In this document: positions 8,513 through 16,462 of the stretch, in pieces | Layout: every line of letters begins with the position of its first letter | Position numbering within the stretch: the stretch's first letter is position 1 | Origin: an uncultured Caldilineales bacterium | GTDB taxonomy: Bacteria > Chloroflexota > Anaerolineae > JAAEKA01 | DNA length: 64,000 nt | Reading direction: 5' to 3' | Assembly: GCA_937907455.1 (NCBI GenBank) | Contig: CALESQ010000040.1 | Coordinates: forward strand, 1-64,000 | The notes under the pieces: model-generated | Told to the model about the DNA's origin: nothing | Databases searched by the model: none | What the model saw: only the letters and a program-made list of their open reading frames with translations | Program-made: the position numbers and the translations under genes

Positions 8513-8513
8513 G

Positions 8514-8915
8514 ATGCCCCGCTTGAGCGTTTGGTTCATCCGCCTGGCGCTGCTTTATCTGGCAGCAGGGTTCAGCTTCGGCGCGCTGATGCTGGCCAAC
8601 AAGGGGCTGGACTTCGCGCCGTTCCTGTGGCGGCTGCGTCCGGCGCACATCGAGCTGCTGCTGGTGGGCTGGACGGTGCAACTGGCCATGGGCGTGGCCT
8701 TCTGGATCCTGCCCCGCTTCCAGTCGTCGCGCGGCGATGAGCGTCCGGTCTGGGTCGCCCTGGTCTCGATCAACCTGGGCGTCTGGCTGGTCAGCCTGGG
8801 CGTCGTTGTCGATCTGGATGGATGGAATTTGGTCGCCGGCCGGCTGGCTGAGCTGGCCGCAGTGGCGGCCTTTGCCTGGCATGCCTGGCCGCGTATCAAG
8901 CCGATAGGACAGTGA
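8514..8915 (+). CDS. Small heme-copper-oxidase-like membrane protein, second of a pair
   Basis: The 133-residue product is a paralogue of the preceding gene: four hydrophobic helices and the matching core HIELLLVGWTVQLAMGVAFWILPRF. Both proteins keep the order His, five or six residues, GW, QL, MG, (V/A)FW, (F/L)P. The start ATG 8514 follows the previous stop by one base. Neither protein has the His set of a full oxidase, so they probably bind heme or support another complex rather than reduce oxygen; this is inference. Confidence 0.65.
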   Translation: MPRLSVWFIRLALLYLAAGFSFGALMLANKGLDFAPFLWRLRPAHIELLLVGWTVQLAMGVAFWILPRFQSSRGDERPVWVALVSINLGVWLVSLGVVVDLDGWNLVAGRLAELAAVAAFAWHAWPRIKPIGQ

Positions 8916-8917
8916 CC

Positions 8918-8995
8918 ATGCGTATTCTGGCAATCATCACCAGCGGCTAAGGCCGCCGTCACGGGGAGGACATCTGCGCCCACGCGCCAGCCGGC
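8918..8995 (+). pseudogene. N-terminal remnant resembling DUF166
   Basis: An ATG two bases after the previous stop codon opens MRILAIITSG and then meets TAA at 8948. Reading on in the same frame gives GRRHGEDICAHAPAG, which resembles the beginning of DUF166-type proteins (pattern SGxYGRRHxxNIRAHGP). Similarity stops near 8995, where sequence belonging to a different broken gene on the other strand begins. The stop is TAA, so selenocysteine is excluded. My recall of the family is limited, hence low confidence. Confidence 0.4.
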
Positions 8996-9090
8996 CGGCA
9001 AGCCATCGCTCTTGGCGCAGCAATGGGATCGGTCTATGCTCTGTCCAGCGCCCTGCTGCGCCGCCAGCAGCGCCCCTCCCTGCGGCCACG

Positions 9091-9318
9091 CTATCCTCGC
9101 AGCTCCTCACAAAGAAACGCCCAGATATCGGTCGCCTCGTCGATCAGGATGGCTGTTGGCTTGCCCATCCCGTGCCCGGCGCGCGCCTGCATACGGATCA
9201 GCACCGGCGCGTCGCCGGCCTGTGCAGCTTGTAGCGCGGCCGCGAACTTGAACGGATGCTACGGCGCCACGCGGTCGTCGTGGTCGCCCGTCACCACCAG
9301 GGTGGCGGGAGCGGTTGA
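9091..9318 (-). pseudogene. C-terminal remnant of prolyl oligopeptidase (family S9A)
   Basis: Minus-strand translation gives APATLVVTGDHDDRVAP, a stop (bases 9259-9261), then HPFKFAAALQAAQAG, VLIRMQARAGHGMGKPT and finally DIWAFLCEELRG with the natural stop at 9091-9093. These are the C-terminal segments of prolyl oligopeptidase, including the catalytic Asp (DHDDR) and His (AGHG) regions. The N-terminal propeller and the nucleophile Ser region are missing; the remnant begins next to the end of the LysR gene. It was therefore truncated by deletion and also carries an internal nonsense codon. Confidence 0.78.
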
Positions 9319-10215
9319 TCAGGACTGCACCGCCAGGCTCTCCTTACCCAGCGCTGACATAAAGGCCAGCGTCGCTGGCGTGGGCCGCCGATCCTTGCGT
9401 GCCAGCGTAACCAGTTGGCGCGCAAAGCTGAACTCGGCCATCGGTGAGATGCATAGCGCCCCTTGAGCAAGCTCCAGCGCCAGGCTGCGCCGCGAGACGA
9501 AGCCCACGCCCAGGCCAGCCGCCACGCCACGCCGCACCCCCTCACAGCCGGCGATCTCCAGCACCCGCCCCGGCCGCGTCTCAAGCTGCGCCAATCCGGC
9601 CACCACCGCCTCCCTGATGCCCGAGCCGGTCTCCCGGAGTATCAAGGTCTCGTCGACCAGCGCCCTGCGGCTGAACGTGGCCTCTCCTGCCAGTCGATGG
9701 CCAGGCGGCGTAACCAGCACGATCTGATCAGCTGCGAAGGGTGTTATTTGCAGCCCTGGCGCTTCGGGCCGCAGGCCCACGAAGCCCAGGTCCGCTGCGC
9801 CATGCAGCACCTGATCTGCCACGGCGGCGCTGTTGCCCAGCCAGAGACTGATCTCGATGCCTGGGTAACGCCGCCCAAAACGCGCCAGCGCCTCCGGCAA
9901 TAGATACAGTCCCGGGGTGCTGCTGGCAGCCAAGCGCAGATAACCGCGTTCAAGCCCGCCCATTTCCCCCAGCACCCGACGTACCTCCTCGCTCAGGGTC
10001 GCCACACGGCCGGCATAGTCGGCCAGGATACGGCCGGCGTCGGTCAGCTCCACTCGGCTGCCCGCGCGGTGAAAGAGTTGCACCCCTAGCTCGACCTCTA
10101 GCTGGCGGATGTGCTTCGAAACCGCTGGTTGGCTGAGGTGTAATTCGTCGGCGGCCTGGGAGAAGCTGAGACGGGCGGCGACCGCCTGGAACACGGCGAG
10201 GCGTGGAAAATCCAT
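9319..10215 (-). CDS. LysR-family regulator next to selD
   Basis: The 298-residue protein has an N-terminal winged helix-turn-helix (FSQAADELHLSQPAVSKHIRQLEVELG, residues about 18-45) and a LysR substrate-binding domain from about residue 90. I choose ATG 10215; GTG 10227 is possible but overlaps the likely operator. It is divergent from selD with about 90 bases between starts. LysR proteins next to selenium-metabolism genes form a recognised group, so control of selD by selenium or a redox signal is plausible; the ligand is not evident from sequence. The final codons abut a prolyl oligopeptidase remnant on the same strand. Confidence 0.85.
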   Translation of the reverse strand: MDFPRLAVFQAVAARLSFSQAADELHLSQPAVSKHIRQLEVELGVQLFHRAGSRVELTDAGRILADYAGRVATLSEEVRRVLGEMGGLERGYLRLAASSTPGLYLLPEALARFGRRYPGIEISLWLGNSAAVADQVLHGAADLGFVGLRPEAPGLQITPFAADQIVLVTPPGHRLAGEATFSRRALVDETLILRETGSGIREAVVAGLAQLETRPGRVLEIAGCEGVRRGVAAGLGVGFVSRRSLALELAQGALCISPMAEFSFARQLVTLARKDRRPTPATLAFMSALGKESLAVQS

Positions 10216-10219
10216 TGCT

Positions 10220-10234
10220 ATAACCACAAGTTAT
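10220..10234. promoter_or_regulatory. Candidate LysR box (T-N11-A)
   Basis: ATAAC-cacaa-GTTAT is a perfect 5-bp dyad containing the T-N11-A pattern used by LysR proteins. It lies five bases upstream of the LysR ATG, within the shared LysR/selD intergenic region, as expected for autoregulation. Confidence 0.5.
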
Positions 10235-10304
10235 CGTCTGGATAATTGATTGGCTATTGCATTATGGCGCGAAGCTGTTACACTGTCAAACGGAGCGTAA
10301 CCCC

Positions 10305-11354
10305 ATGATCGATTACCCTGGCATCAAGCTGACTTCTCTTTCGCACGGCGCGGGCTGAGCGTGCAAAATCGGCCCGGCCGATCTGGCGCAGGTGCTGCGC
10401 CATCTGACACCCCCGCAGAACCCCAACCTGCTCAGCAGCTTTGATGGCAACAGCGACGCTGCGGTCTATCGACTGGCCGACGATCTGGCCCTGGTGCAGA
10501 CGGTGGACTACATTACCCCGATCGTCGACGACCCAGAGGCTTTTGGCGCCATCGCCGCGGCCAACGCCCTGTCGGACATCTACGCCATGGGCGGCCGGCC
10601 GCTGCTGGCCCTCAATCTGGTCGGTTTTCCCATCAAGACGCTGCCGATGGGGGTCCTGGAGGCAATCCTGCGCGGCGGCGAGGCCAAGCTGGCCGAGGCG
10701 GGCGTCACGTTGGGGGGCGGCCATTCGATCGAGGACCTGGAGCCTAAGTACGGCCTGGCCGTGACCGGCATCGTCGATCCCAGGCGCATGGTCACCAATG
10801 CCGGCGCGCGGCCGGGCGACGCGCTCCTCCTGACCAAGCCGCTGGGCACCGGCATCATTACCACAGGCATCGATCGCGGGCTGACGGACGGCGGAGCAGT
10901 CCACAAGGTCACAGTGCTTATGGCGCAGCTCAACCGGGCCGCGTCAGAGGCCATGCTGGCAGTTGGCGTCCATGCCTGCACCGACGTTAGCGGCTTTGGG
11001 CTGTTGGGCCACCTGCGTGAGCTGGCTGCTGCCAGCGGGGTCGGCGCCAGGATCTCGGCCGGACAGACGCCGGTGCTTCCTGAGACCTGGAACCTGGCCC
11101 GGCAGGGAGCCATCCCCGATGGCTCGCACAACAACGCCCGCTTCCTGGCGCGCTCTGTCCACTGGGCGCCAGAGGTGTCGACCGAGGCGCAGGCCATCCT
11201 GTGCGACGCCCAGACTTCAGGTGGGTTGTTGATCGCCGTGCCCCGTGCCAGGGAAGCCGCGCTCTTGGGACAGTTGCAGCAGGCCGGCGCTACCGGCGCC
11301 ATTATTGGCGAAATCACGCCCGGCGCGGTCGGGCAAATCGAAGTCACACCCTAA
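10305..11354 (+). CDS. selD: SelD, selenide-water dikinase with selenocysteine in the active site
   Basis: SelD makes selenophosphate from selenide and ATP, the selenium donor for selenocysteine and selenouridine. From ATG 10305 the reading is IDYPGIKLTSLSHGAG, TGA at 10356-10358, then ACKIGPADLAQVL and the complete SelD fold. The TGA is codon 18, at the place of E. coli Cys17, and Lys21 (E. coli Lys20) follows in U-A-C-K, so the stop is best read as selenocysteine, as known in many SelD proteins. The 349-residue length is normal. ATP-binding features are intact: TVDYITPIVDDPEAFGAIAAANALSDIYAMGG and the Gly-rich GGGHSIED. Standard calling would start it late, at about 10392. Confidence 0.9.
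10368..10382 (+). promoter_or_regulatory. Candidate bacterial SECIS hairpin in selD
   Basis: ATCGGC-CCG-GCCGAT forms a 6-bp stem starting nine bases after the UGA, inside the coding sequence. The loop lies about 15-20 bases past UGA and contains G, which is the general placement of bacterial SECIS elements. Only hand pairing supports it. Confidence 0.45.
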
Positions 11355-11392
11355 GCGCGTGCAGCGCGCCAGCCACCCATGAGGAGGTCGCC

Positions 11393-11758
11393 ATGGCTGA
11401 AAACCACTCACGCACTTACTTGTTCATCATCAACGACGCACCCTACGGCAATGAACGCCCCTACAACGCACTGCGTCTGGCCATGAACCTGGCCAAACTG
11501 CCGGAGGCCATTGTGCAGGTCTTCCTGATCGGCGATGGCGTCAACTGCGCCATCAGCGGCCAGAAGACCCCCAACGGCTACTACAACATCGAGCGCATGC
11601 TGCAATCCATCGCCCGCAAGGGCCTGGTCGCCACCTGAGGAAGCTGTTCAGAGGCCCGCGGGCTCGGGCCAGAGCGGTTTATCGACGGGACGCAAGCGGG
11701 CGGTATGCAGCTTCTGGCCGAATGGACGGCAGCCGCCGACCAGGTGCTGGTGTTCTGA
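11393..11758 (+). CDS. DsrE-family selenoprotein with UxxC motif
   Basis: DsrE/TusD-like proteins carry persulfide on a conserved Cys. The ORF from ATG 11393 (gaggagg eight bases upstream) reads TYLFIINDAPYGNERPYNALRLA, a typical DsrE start, and reaches TGA at 11636-11638. Reading through in frame gives VAT-U-GSC, then EARGLGPERF, GGMQLLAEWTAAADQVLVF and a real TGA at 11756. The downstream residues match the C-terminal third of DsrE-like proteins, whose homologues have CGTC at this point, so codon 82 is most simply selenocysteine in a U-G-S-C redox motif (U82, C85). Total 121 residues, the normal family length. It is 38 bases after selD, itself a selenoprotein; DsrE-like selenoproteins are known from marine metagenomes. 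Confidence 0.87.
11653..11670 (+). promoter_or_regulatory. Candidate bacterial SECIS hairpin in the DsrE-like gene
   Basis: GGCCCG-cgggct-CGGGCC makes a perfect 6-bp G+C stem with a 6-base loop, beginning 14 bases after the UGA. Loop position (20-25 bases past UGA) and G content fit a bacterial SECIS. Confidence 0.5.
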
Positions 11759-11762
11759 GTCC

Positions 11763-12126
11763 ATGCAGGAACACACGGCCCCCATCTTGGGGCGCAAAGC
11801 ACATCAGGCTCCCTCAGTCTTTCAGGCGGAAAACCTTCTGCGTGAGGCCAGGCGGCAACGCTCGATACCTGATGGCGACATCCCAGCCATCTGCATCCTG
11901 GACCCCGACGGCGACCTGACCGAGCATCTGGTCGCCGCGGGCCAGGCTGCGCTGCATCCGCAATGTGGTCAGCTTTGCCCACATCACCAACCAGATGGCC
12001 GTCGTTGAAGGCAACTTCGAGAAGGGACTGGATGGCGGCAGCCACGACGCGCTGCAGGTAATCAGTCTGACGGCGCAACGAGCGATCGGAGATGGCATCC
12101 CATCTGGCGACTCCGCTGCCGGTTGA
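11763..12126 (+). pseudogene. Nucleoside (uridine) phosphorylase remnant with internal deletion and frame change
   Basis: The first frame from ATG 11763 gives PSVFQAENLLREARRQRSIP and AICILDPDGDLTEHLV, resembling the start of uridine-phosphorylase-like proteins. Around 11950-11970 the match jumps to another frame, which reads RNVVSFAHITNQMAVVEGNFEKG and DALQVIS to TGA at 12124-12126, like the C-terminus of the same family. The central region with the active site (about 130 residues) is missing. It lies between the DsrE selenoprotein gene and the flavoprotein gene. Family identity rests on remembered motifs. Confidence 0.6.
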
Positions 12127-12159
12127 GCAGCTCTCGGATACACTCAAAGAGGTCAAGCA

Positions 12160-13380
12160 ATGGCTGGGAAGACAATACTCATCTTGGGCGGCGGGGTCGG
12201 CGGCATCGTGACAGCCAATGCGCTGCGCCAGCGGCTGGGCGCGGAACATCGCGTCGTGCTGGTGGACAAACAGGGCGAATACTTGTTCAGTCCCTCGCTG
12301 CTGTGGGTGATGGTCGGCCAGCGCCGGCCCGGCCAGATCACCAAGGACCTGCGCCGCATGGTGCGTCCGGGCGTGGAAGTAGTGCAAGCCGCGGTGCAGG
12401 CAATCGAGCCGTCAAGCGGGCGCGTACGCATGGATGGGCAAGAGTTGGCATACGACTACCTTGTGGTTGCGCTGGGCGCCGATCTGGCGCCGGAAGCCCT
12501 ACCTGGCTACAGTGCAGCCGCGCACAACTTCTTCGCGCTGAACGGGGCGGCCAGCCTCTGGCAGGCGCTGACGCGCTTCCAGGGCGGCCGGGTCGTCGTG
12601 CTGGTCTCGACGCTGCCTTATAAGTGCCCGGCTGCGCCCTACGAGGCTGCCATCTTGTTAGACGACGCCCTGCGCCACCGCGACCTCCGCAGCCGCTGCG
12701 CGGTGGAGGTCTTCACGCCGGAAGTGCTGCCAATGCCGGTGGCCGGACCGGCCATGGGAGAGGCGGTGGTGCAGATGCTGACCGCCAGGGAGATCTCCTT
12801 TCACGCCCAGCGCCAGGTGCAGCACATCGACGATGAGGCAAAGGAGTTGGTCTTTGCCGACGGCCAGCGGGAGCCGTTCGACTTTCTGGCGGCCGTGCCG
12901 CCGCATCGCCCGCCGGCCGCGTTGCAGGGATCGGCGCTGACCAACCAGGCTGGCTGGGTGCTGGTGGACAAGCACACGCTCCAAACCCGTTTCGACAACG
13001 TCTACGCGGTGGGCGATGCGACCACCATCACCCTGGCCAACGGCAAACCATTGCCCAAGGCTGGCACCTTTGCCCACGCGCAGGCCGAGGTAGTGGCCGA
13101 GCGCATCGCCGCGGACATCCAGGGCGAGTCTTCCGCGGTCGAATTTGATGGAACGGGTTACTGCTGGCTCGAAACCGGCGGCGGTTCGGCCGGCTTCACC
13201 AGCGGCCATTTCTACGCTGAACCCGATCCGATGGTACCTCTGCCCCGCGCCGGCCGGCCCTGGCACTGGGGCAAAGTGATGTTCGAGCGCTACTGGCTGG
13301 GCGACGGCCTGACGCGCGAGGCGGCGCGGCTGGGAATGAACCTGGGCGCCAGTGTTTTCGGAGTTCCGGCCCGGCTGTGA
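12160..13380 (+). CDS. Sulfide:quinone oxidoreductase / flavocytochrome-c-like FAD protein
   Basis: This FAD enzyme is predicted to oxidise sulfide or a persulfide and pass electrons to quinone or a cytochrome. The 406-residue protein has the N-terminal dinucleotide motif ILGGGVGGIVTANAL, a second nucleotide region, and the C-terminal FAD motif YAVGDATTI. Cys156 (LPYKCPAAPYEAA) and Cys335 (GTGYCWLE) sit where the redox disulfide of flavocytochrome c sulfide dehydrogenase/SQR proteins lies. The C-terminal segment with PLPRAGRPWHWGKVMFERYWL is typical of SQR-like proteins. It follows the selenium genes on the same strand, suggesting linked sulfur/selenium redox chemistry, although only by context. 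Confidence 0.82.
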   Translation: MAGKTILILGGGVGGIVTANALRQRLGAEHRVVLVDKQGEYLFSPSLLWVMVGQRRPGQITKDLRRMVRPGVEVVQAAVQAIEPSSGRVRMDGQELAYDYLVVALGADLAPEALPGYSAAAHNFFALNGAASLWQALTRFQGGRVVVLVSTLPYKCPAAPYEAAILLDDALRHRDLRSRCAVEVFTPEVLPMPVAGPAMGEAVVQMLTAREISFHAQRQVQHIDDEAKELVFADGQREPFDFLAAVPPHRPPAALQGSALTNQAGWVLVDKHTLQTRFDNVYAVGDATTITLANGKPLPKAGTFAHAQAEVVAERIAADIQGESSAVEFDGTGYCWLETGGGSAGFTSGHFYAEPDPMVPLPRAGRPWHWGKVMFERYWLGDGLTREAARLGMNLGASVFGVPARL

Positions 13381-13397
13381 TTCATGGTGTTTCATCC

Positions 13398-14081
13398 ATG
13401 TCAAAGAGTTCGCTAGAGACACAAGCCGCGCAGGGCATCGCGGTCTTCGATCGCTTGGCGCGCGAGTACGATCAGTGGTTCGACCACCATCCTGAGATCT
13501 ACCAGGCTGAGGTGGAAACGCTACGACGGTTGCTGCCGGCCAGCGGAGATGGCGTCGAGATTGGCGCGGGCACAGGGCGTTTCGCGCTGGCGTTGGGCGC
13601 CATGCTGGGTATCGAGCCAAGCTGGCCCATGGCCAGGATCGCACAGGCGCAGGGACTTATGACCGTGCAGGCTGTCGGCGAGCATCTGCCGTTGCCAAAC
13701 GGCCGCTTCGACTTCGCTCTGCTCGTGACTGTGATCTGCTTTGTCGCCGACCTCCCCACCTTGCTGTGCGAGACAGGACGGGTTCTCAAGCCCGGCGGAC
13801 GGATCGTCATCGGCCTGATCGACCTGGACACCCCGTTGGGCCGGCTATACGAATCGCGCCGCGCAACCAACCCTTTCTATCGCTATGCCCATTTCTACAC
13901 CACGGACCAGGTCATCGACATGTTGCTCGGTGCCGGTTTCCACCAGCCGTGGACGTACCAGGCCATCATTGACCTGCCTGGTGAGGGGCCGCAGGTCGAC
14001 GTGCCGATACGGCCGGGACACGGCGAAGGGAGCTTCGTGGGGCTCAGCGCGATCTGGTCGCCTCCCGCGCGTATGCCTTAG
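13398..14081 (+). CDS. SAM-dependent class I methyltransferase
   Basis: This 227-residue protein belongs to the UbiE/type-11 methyltransferase group. Motif I is VEIGAGTGRFALALGAMLGIEPS (the acidic residue after strand 2 is in GIEPS), post-I and motif II regions read QAVGEHLPLPNGRFDFALLV, and LKPGGRIVIGLID is motif III. I start at ATG 13398 (MSKSSLETQ); the frame also runs back to GTG 13377 overlapping the preceding stop. It is co-directional with the flavoprotein gene after 17 bases and its end overlaps by 38 bases the convergent Cys-rich gene. Substrate unknown. Confidence 0.8.
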   Translation: MSKSSLETQAAQGIAVFDRLAREYDQWFDHHPEIYQAEVETLRRLLPASGDGVEIGAGTGRFALALGAMLGIEPSWPMARIAQAQGLMTVQAVGEHLPLPNGRFDFALLVTVICFVADLPTLLCETGRVLKPGGRIVIGLIDLDTPLGRLYESRRATNPFYRYAHFYTTDQVIDMLLGAGFHQPWTYQAIIDLPGEGPQVDVPIRPGHGEGSFVGLSAIWSPPARMP

Positions 14082-14403
14082 CCGCCTGCATCTCTTCCTC
14101 GGTCACGATGCGCTCCAGCAGCGCGTCAAAGAGGGGATTGATGCGGGCGTTCAGGCAGCGAAATAGCGCCGACCGCTCCTTGAGCACAGTCTTGTAGAAG
14201 CGCATGCAGCGATAGCAGCCGGGTGAGCGCACCTGATACTCGGCCGGGTCGATATGGTGCCACCAGGCCAGCAGGCGCATGCCCAACCGCAGCGGCTCAC
14301 GCACCAGGCGAAACCAGGGCGAGCGCTGGTAGGCGATGCGCACCAGGCGGATGGTACAGGTGTTACAGACGGCGTCTTTCTTGGGCTGCTCTTGCTCGCT
14401 CAT
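14044..14403 (-). CDS. Cys-rich conserved protein in the chrA operon, function unknown
   Basis: I do not recognise this 119-residue protein. It has Cys pairs AVCNTCTIR near residue 12 and GCYRCMRFYK near residue 58, which may bind a metal, between two amphipathic/basic helical parts (RIAYQRSPWFRLVREPLRLGMRLLAWW). The start ATG 14403 is preferred over 14451 because the upstream part (IAQRRWTLLFGG) overlaps the chrA end and looks random. It is the last gene of the PadR-TauE-ChrA series, 49 bases after chrA, so it may act with chromate or sulfur-oxyanion handling. Confidence 0.65.
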   Translation of the reverse strand: MSEQEQPKKDAVCNTCTIRLVRIAYQRSPWFRLVREPLRLGMRLLAWWHHIDPAEYQVRSPGCYRCMRFYKTVLKERSALFRCLNARINPLFDALLERIVTEEEMQAAKAYAREATRSR

Positions 14404-14452
14404 GTTGCACGTCCCGCCGAAAAGGAGTGTCCAGCGACGCTGCGCGATCACC

Positions 14453-15643
14453 CTAGGACATCAGCAGCCAGCCGGCGATGGCGCCGCCAGCCACCAACAG
14501 CGCCGAGTTGGCATTCCAGCGCAGGACCAGGATCAGCGCGACGGCGAGCACCAGCCAGGCCTGCCAGCTTACCAATGCGGCCTGGCCGAGCCGAATCGAC
14601 ACCACCACCATCAGTCCGATGGCGCTGACGTTTATCGCGTCGAGAAACGCCGCCATCCAGGCCGAGCGGCGCAGCTTCGGCATCAGCCGCGTGAGCGCAG
14701 CCACGAAGATGAACGACGGCAGGAAGATGCCAACCGTAGCCGCCAGCGCGCCCGGCCAGCCGGCCAACACGTAGCCGATGAAGGTGGCAGCGCTGAACAC
14801 CGGCCCTGGCGTCACCTGGCCGACGGCGATGGCGTCGATCAACTGCTGCTCGGTGAGCCAGCCGAAGGTCTGCACCAGCCCGCCCTCCAGGAAGGCAAAC
14901 AGCACGTAGCCGCTGCCGTAAAGCACGCTGCCGATGAACAGGAAGTAGAGGAAAAGCAGACCAGACGAAGGCTCGACCGGCTGGCCGTCGGCCGCGCTGG
15001 CCCAAAGCCGGGCGGCGTTGTTGCCCACGGCCAGGATGGCGCTGACCGCACCGATCAGCGCCATGACCAACAGCACGGAGTTGACCAAGCCGCGGCGGTC
15101 GGCCCATCCCTCCCGGCCGCGCAGCCAGATCATGCCCACCAGCCCGCCGAAAAACAAGGCCAGGATTTCGCTGAAGCCGAGCCAGGCAGCGGCGCCGACA
15201 GCCACGCCAATGGCCAGGAGCTGCCAATTCTTGACCGCTTGCCGGCCCAGCCGCCAGATCGCGCCGATGATGATGGCGATCACCACCGGCCGGATGCCGG
15301 CCAGCAGCGCTTCCACCTGCGGCAGCGCGCCATACTGCACGTAGAACCAGGCGATTATGCCGGTGATCAGCGCAGCCGGGATGATGAAGCTGGCGCCGGC
15401 CACAACCAGCCCCCTCCACCCTGCCCGCACGTGCCCCACGTGCATGGTCATCTCTGTGGAGTTGGGGCCTGGGATCAGGTTGGTGGCGCCCACCAGGTCG
15501 AGGAAGGCCTGGCGTGACAGCCATTTGCGCCGGCCGACGACCTCGTCCTCCATCATGGCGATGTGCGCGGCCGGCCCGCCGAACGCGGTCAGGCTGAGTC
15601 TGACAAACAGACGAACAAGAGCCAGAAGTTCATTAACCATCAT
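14453..15643 (-). CDS. chrA: ChrA-type chromate ion transporter
   Basis: ChrA proteins export chromate driven by membrane potential. This 396-residue long-chain form has two homologous halves, each opening with a signature: LSLTAFGGPAAHIAMMEDEVV and GATNLIPGPNSTEM in the N-half, GSGYVLFAFLEGGLV and AVGQVTPGPVFSAATFIGY in the C-half. About ten to twelve hydrophobic helices are visible. Start ATG 15643 opens MMVNELLALVRLFVRLS, normal for the family. It lies 24 bases after the TauE gene in an operon headed by PadR. Some ChrA relatives move sulfate or other oxyanions, so the substrate is not certain. Confidence 0.9.
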   Translation of the reverse strand: MMVNELLALVRLFVRLSLTAFGGPAAHIAMMEDEVVGRRKWLSRQAFLDLVGATNLIPGPNSTEMTMHVGHVRAGWRGLVVAGASFIIPAALITGIIAWFYVQYGALPQVEALLAGIRPVVIAIIIGAIWRLGRQAVKNWQLLAIGVAVGAAAWLGFSEILALFFGGLVGMIWLRGREGWADRRGLVNSVLLVMALIGAVSAILAVGNNAARLWASAADGQPVEPSSGLLFLYFLFIGSVLYGSGYVLFAFLEGGLVQTFGWLTEQQLIDAIAVGQVTPGPVFSAATFIGYVLAGWPGALAATVGIFLPSFIFVAALTRLMPKLRRSAWMAAFLDAINVSAIGLMVVVSIRLGQAALVSWQAWLVLAVALILVLRWNANSALLVAGGAIAGWLLMS

Positions 15644-15667
15644 CGTCCTTCTACGGAAATCCGTCTC

Positions 15668-16450
15668 CTACAATAAGCCGGTGATCATCCCCAAACCCAC
15701 CAGGATCAGCATCACGCCGACGATGACCTGCACCGTGCGCAGCGTCACCTTTTTGATCATGCGCTTGCCGACGAACGCGCCCAGGAAGGCCGCCAGCGTG
15801 GCCGCCGCCACCAGCCCGCCGATCTCCTGCACCTCGACCAGCCGCAGCGCGTAGAAGCTCAGGCCGTAGACCAGCAGGCGGGCCACGTCCACCATGGCTG
15901 TGGAGACCGCGCCGGTGCCGATGAAGGCCTCCTTGCTCAGCCCGGCCTTGATCAGAAAGGCCGAGCGCAGCGCGCCCTGGTTGCCTGACAGGCCGCCGAA
16001 GAAGCCGGACAGCAGCCCGCCCAGCGGCAGATACTTGCGGTCGAAGGCCAGCTTGTCGACGCCAGGCAGCAGCTCGAAGATCGCGAAGCCGGTGATGATC
16101 ACGCCGATGATCACCTTGAGAGCCGTCACTTGGTGGGTCCGGCCGGCCAATTCATAGCTCCACAGCGGCGGGACTTCGGCGAACAGGCCCAGCAGCGCCG
16201 CGCCCAGCATGGCCGCTACCACAGCCGGCAGGGCGAAGCGCAGCACTGTGTCCTTGTCAGCCTGGCGGCCCACCAGCCCCACCTTGAAGATGTTGTTGGC
16301 CAGGTGGACGACGGCCGTTGCCGCCACGGCCACCGGCACGGGGAAGAAAAGGGCGAAAGCCGGCATCAGCACCGTGCCCAGCCCAAAGCCGGAGAAGAGG
16401 GTGAGCATAGAGACAAAGAAGGCCACCGTGCAGATGATCACATAGTCCAT
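15668..16450 (-). CDS. TauE/SafE-family sulfite/organosulfonate exporter
   Basis: The 260-residue protein has about eight hydrophobic segments arranged in two repeats, and the family marks: an N-terminal SGFGLGTVLMPAFALFFPVPVAVAATAVVHLANN and a second-half LPLGGLLSGFFGGLSGNQGALRSAFLIKAG. TauE/SafE proteins carry sulfite, sulfonates or related anions across the inner membrane. It lies between padR (12 bases away) and chrA. Pairing with a chromate/sulfate-type exporter suggests oxyanion detoxification. Confidence 0.9.
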   Translation of the reverse strand: MDYVIICTVAFFVSMLTLFSGFGLGTVLMPAFALFFPVPVAVAATAVVHLANNIFKVGLVGRQADKDTVLRFALPAVVAAMLGAALLGLFAEVPPLWSYELAGRTHQVTALKVIIGVIITGFAIFELLPGVDKLAFDRKYLPLGGLLSGFFGGLSGNQGALRSAFLIKAGLSKEAFIGTGAVSTAMVDVARLLVYGLSFYALRLVEVQEIGGLVAAATLAAFLGAFVGKRMIKKVTLRTVQVIVGVMLILVGLGMITGLL

Positions 16451-16462
16451 GGCAAATCCTTG

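Noticed and set aside
8948..8950. Stop in the DUF166-like frame as selenocysteine
   Set aside because: The codon is TAA, not TGA, and the frame loses similarity after about 15 more codons.
12658..13644. 328-codon minus-strand ORF over the SQR-like gene
   Set aside because: It lies opposite a gene with clear FAD motifs and shows no family signature.
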